Origin: Ga0077553 sp038215275
GTDB taxonomy: Bacteria; Acidobacteriota; Terriglobia; Bryobacterales; Bryobacteraceae
Direction of reading: 5' to 3'
Length of the DNA: 26,944 nt
NCBI GenBank assembly: GCA_038215275.1
Contig: JBBQRA010000056.1
Location: 1 to 26,944, forward strand
In this document: in pieces, positions 25,641-26,944 of the stretch
Position numbering within the stretch: the first letter of the stretch is position 1
Layout of the letters: each line of letters begins with the position of its first letter
The notes under the pieces: generated by a model
Databases searched by the model: none
Told to the model about the DNA's origin: nothing
The model's input: only the letters and a program-made list of their open reading frames with translations
Position numbers and translations under genes: made by a program

Positions 25641-26336
25641 TTACTTTTTCAGTCCGTAAGTGATCGTGACGCGGGTGAACTCGGGCTCCGTGTTCATCAT
25701 CACGTGCAGGGTCTGTTTCTCGTCATTCTTCGAGGCCACCATCATCGCCCCCGGCCCCTCAGATCCGGCCACGGAGGTCTTCGACTTGCTCTCAAATCCG
25801 GCACTGTTGATCTGCTCTTCGTACCACGTCTTCACCTTGCCGAATTCTTCTTTCACCTCAAGGGTTAACGTGCCGCCTTCAGAATCCTGCATCTTCGAGC
25901 TCATGACGGTGGTTTGTTTTGATCCGGGATAGATCGGGACAAAATCCGGCGCTTTCGCATCTACATTCGCGCCTAATTGCACCGTCCCTTCGTCGCTCGA
26001 GACCTCCAGCTTTCCCCGCTTCAGATCGTCGATCGAAACCGTTACGGTCTTGCCGGTCTCCTTGTCCTTGATGGTAACTTTGCCGTTCGCGTCGTCTACT
26101 CCCAGCACTTCGATATTCGGGTTGGAGAGCGCCGCAATCTTCGCAAAAGCAGCGGTCGGGTTGTACGCAGCATCTTTGGCCTGCTTATAAATGAAGATGC
26201 CCGTGGCCACTAGAGCGACTCCGGCCAACAAGAACAGTCCGAGCACGCCGGCTAAAATCCAAACCCAAACGGGAGTGCCTTTTTTTGCGGGCAGGGGCAT
26301 CGGCGGAGGAGGATATTGTGGATTCATCTTCAGCAT
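25641..26336 (-). CDS. Membrane-anchored protein with periplasmic domain, function unknown
   Basis: A proline-rich cytoplasmic N-terminus (MNPQYPPPPMPLPAKKG) is followed by one membrane helix (about residues 22-48, VWVWILAGVLGLFLLAGVALVA) and a beta-rich outer domain (about 60-231) with ANGKVTIKDKETGKTVTVSIDDLKRGKLEV, DFVPIYPGSK and VKTWYEEQINSAGFE (each read in parts). The IYPGSK...WYEEQLxxxGW layout occurs in other small acidobacterial and bacterial membrane proteins of unknown function. The frame gives 231 residues from the ATG at 26336; an ATG at 26327, nine bases in, is equally possible and gives the neater MNPQYPPPP start. Divergent from the cytochrome-type gene at 26369. Confidence 0.82.
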   Translation of the reverse strand: MLKMNPQYPPPPMPLPAKKGTPVWVWILAGVLGLFLLAGVALVATGIFIYKQAKDAAYNPTAAFAKIAALSNPNIEVLGVDDANGKVTIKDKETGKTVTVSIDDLKRGKLEVSSDEGTVQLGANVDAKAPDFVPIYPGSKQTTVMSSKMQDSEGGTLTLEVKEEFGKVKTWYEEQINSAGFESKSKTSVAGSEGPGAMMVASKNDEKQTLHVMMNTEPEFTRVTITYGLKK

Positions 26337-26356
26337 TCTGGCATAAGAGCGGGATG

Positions 26357-26363
26357 TAGAATA
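26357..26363. promoter_or_regulatory. Symmetric -10 element TAGAATA between divergent genes
   Basis: TAGAATA reads TAGAAT on the plus strand, six bases before the ATG at 26369, and TATTCT on the minus strand, 21 bases before the ATG at 26336. The plus-strand gene has AGGGG only one base from its ATG, too close for a ribosome binding site, so a leaderless message is likely. No clear -35 boxes. Confidence 0.45.
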
Positions 26364-26368
26364 GGGGT

Positions 26369-26944
26369 ATGCGTAGTTTGCTCCTGTCCCTGTCTATTGC
26401 CGCTGGGGCAATGGCCCAATCGCCGGTTGATTTTGCCAAGGACATTGAGCCGATCCTTAAACGTTCCTGCATCGGCTGCCATGGACCCGCGGTGCAGACG
26501 AACGGTCTGCGATTCGACGACGGCGACGGCGCCTTGAGAGGCGGCTACAGTGGACCCGTCATCATCCCCGGAAAGGCCACGGAGTCAGAGATCATCCGCC
26601 GTGTGATGAGCGACAAATCCAGCATCGTAATGCCGCCTACCGGCCCGCGGCTCAGCAACGACGAAATCAGCCGCCTGCAAGCCTGGATCAACGCGGGCGC
26701 CGTTTGGCCGCAGCGAGCCAAGCCAATGGCTAAGCGCCGCGGCAGTTCGCATTGGGCGTTTCAGCCGGTGAAGCGAGAGTCCGGCTCCATCGATAGTTAC
26801 GTTCTCGCCCGCCTGCAGAAGGAGGGGCTGACGCCCTCGCCCCGGGCCTCGAAACCGCAACTCATCCGCCGATTGAAGCTCGACGTGCTCGGACTGCCGC
26901 CCACCCCGGACGAGGTCGCGGCGTTCGTTTCCGATACCCGCCCC
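26369..26944 (+). CDS. Secreted planctomycete-type cytochrome c / DUF1549 protein (partial, C-terminus off the right edge)
   Basis: The first 192 codons are present. A signal peptide (about 1-17, ending AMAQ) precedes VDFAKDIEPILKRSCIGCHGP with the haem motif CIGCH (Cys34, Cys37, His38), RFDDGDGALRGG, and MPPTGPRLS with a possible axial methionine. The DUF1549 domain starts with SIDSYVLARLQKEGLTPSP and LIRRLKLDVLGLPPTPDEV before the window ends. It is a paralogue of the gene at 6167, sharing the same order of motifs (CxxCH, MPPTGP, WI-AGAIWP, DLxGLPPT). A DUF1501 gene may follow outside the window, as in the first module. Confidence 0.93.
   Translation, partial: MRSLLLSLSIAAGAMAQSPVDFAKDIEPILKRSCIGCHGPAVQTNGLRFDDGDGALRGGYSGPVIIPGKATESEIIRRVMSDKSSIVMPPTGPRLSNDEISRLQAWINAGAVWPQRAKPMAKRRGSSHWAFQPVKRESGSIDSYVLARLQKEGLTPSPRASKPQLIRRLKLDVLGLPPTPDEVAAFVSDTRP

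Overview
This window looks like a GC-rich chromosomal segment from an acidobacterium of the Solibacter/Bryobacter type. The best taxonomic marker is the C-terminal domain of the large secreted protein at 17180-19903, which matches the domain known from Solibacter (TIGR03437). The mix of planctomycete-type cytochrome/DUF1549-DUF1553 proteins, a DUF1501 protein, a sulfatase, a ceramidase-like enzyme and PQQ-type beta-propellers fits the same group. Coding density is very high, there are no RNA genes, insertion sequences or CRISPR arrays that I can see, and no gap longer than 300 bases.

Layout. (1) 1-1720: the 5' part of yebC on the minus strand, a small membrane protein, a 107-residue unknown protein, and a 283-bp non-coding stretch with several stem-loops behind carB. 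(2) 1721-6070, minus strand: carA-carB, encoding both subunits of carbamoyl-phosphate synthase. (3) 6167-9958: a secreted cytochrome-type DUF1549/DUF1553 protein and its usual DUF1501 partner. (4) 9955-11298, minus: a neutral ceramidase-like hydrolase. (5) 11325-15475: metX-metW (methionine biosynthesis), then a Tat-exported sulfatase and a YncE-like beta-propeller. (6) 15472-17140, minus: a zinc-ribbon AIM24-family protein translationally coupled to a GAF-like protein. (7) 17180-25639: a large secreted putative metalloprotease, a GH63-type glucosidase, a degraded amidohydrolase, an iron-dependent alcohol dehydrogenase and a PQQ-type beta-propeller, all closely packed. (8) 25641-26944: a membrane-anchored unknown protein (minus) and the start of a second cytochrome-type DUF1549 gene.

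How it works together. Core metabolism (pyrimidine/arginine precursor, methionine) is interleaved with exported degradative enzymes (sulfatase, ceramidase-like, DUF1549/DUF1501, protease), as expected for an oligotrophic degrader of complex organic matter. Two things stand out. First, four of the five divergent gene pairs share one 7-base symmetric element, TANNNTA, in their short intergenic space; it reads as a -10 box on both strands, and several starts lie only 5-10 bases after such a box, suggesting leaderless or near-leaderless messages. Second, the amidohydrolase at 22538-23505 keeps both ends and many family motifs but seems to have lost several internal blocks, all but one without breaking frame.

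All family assignments rest on reading the protein sequences; no database search was run.
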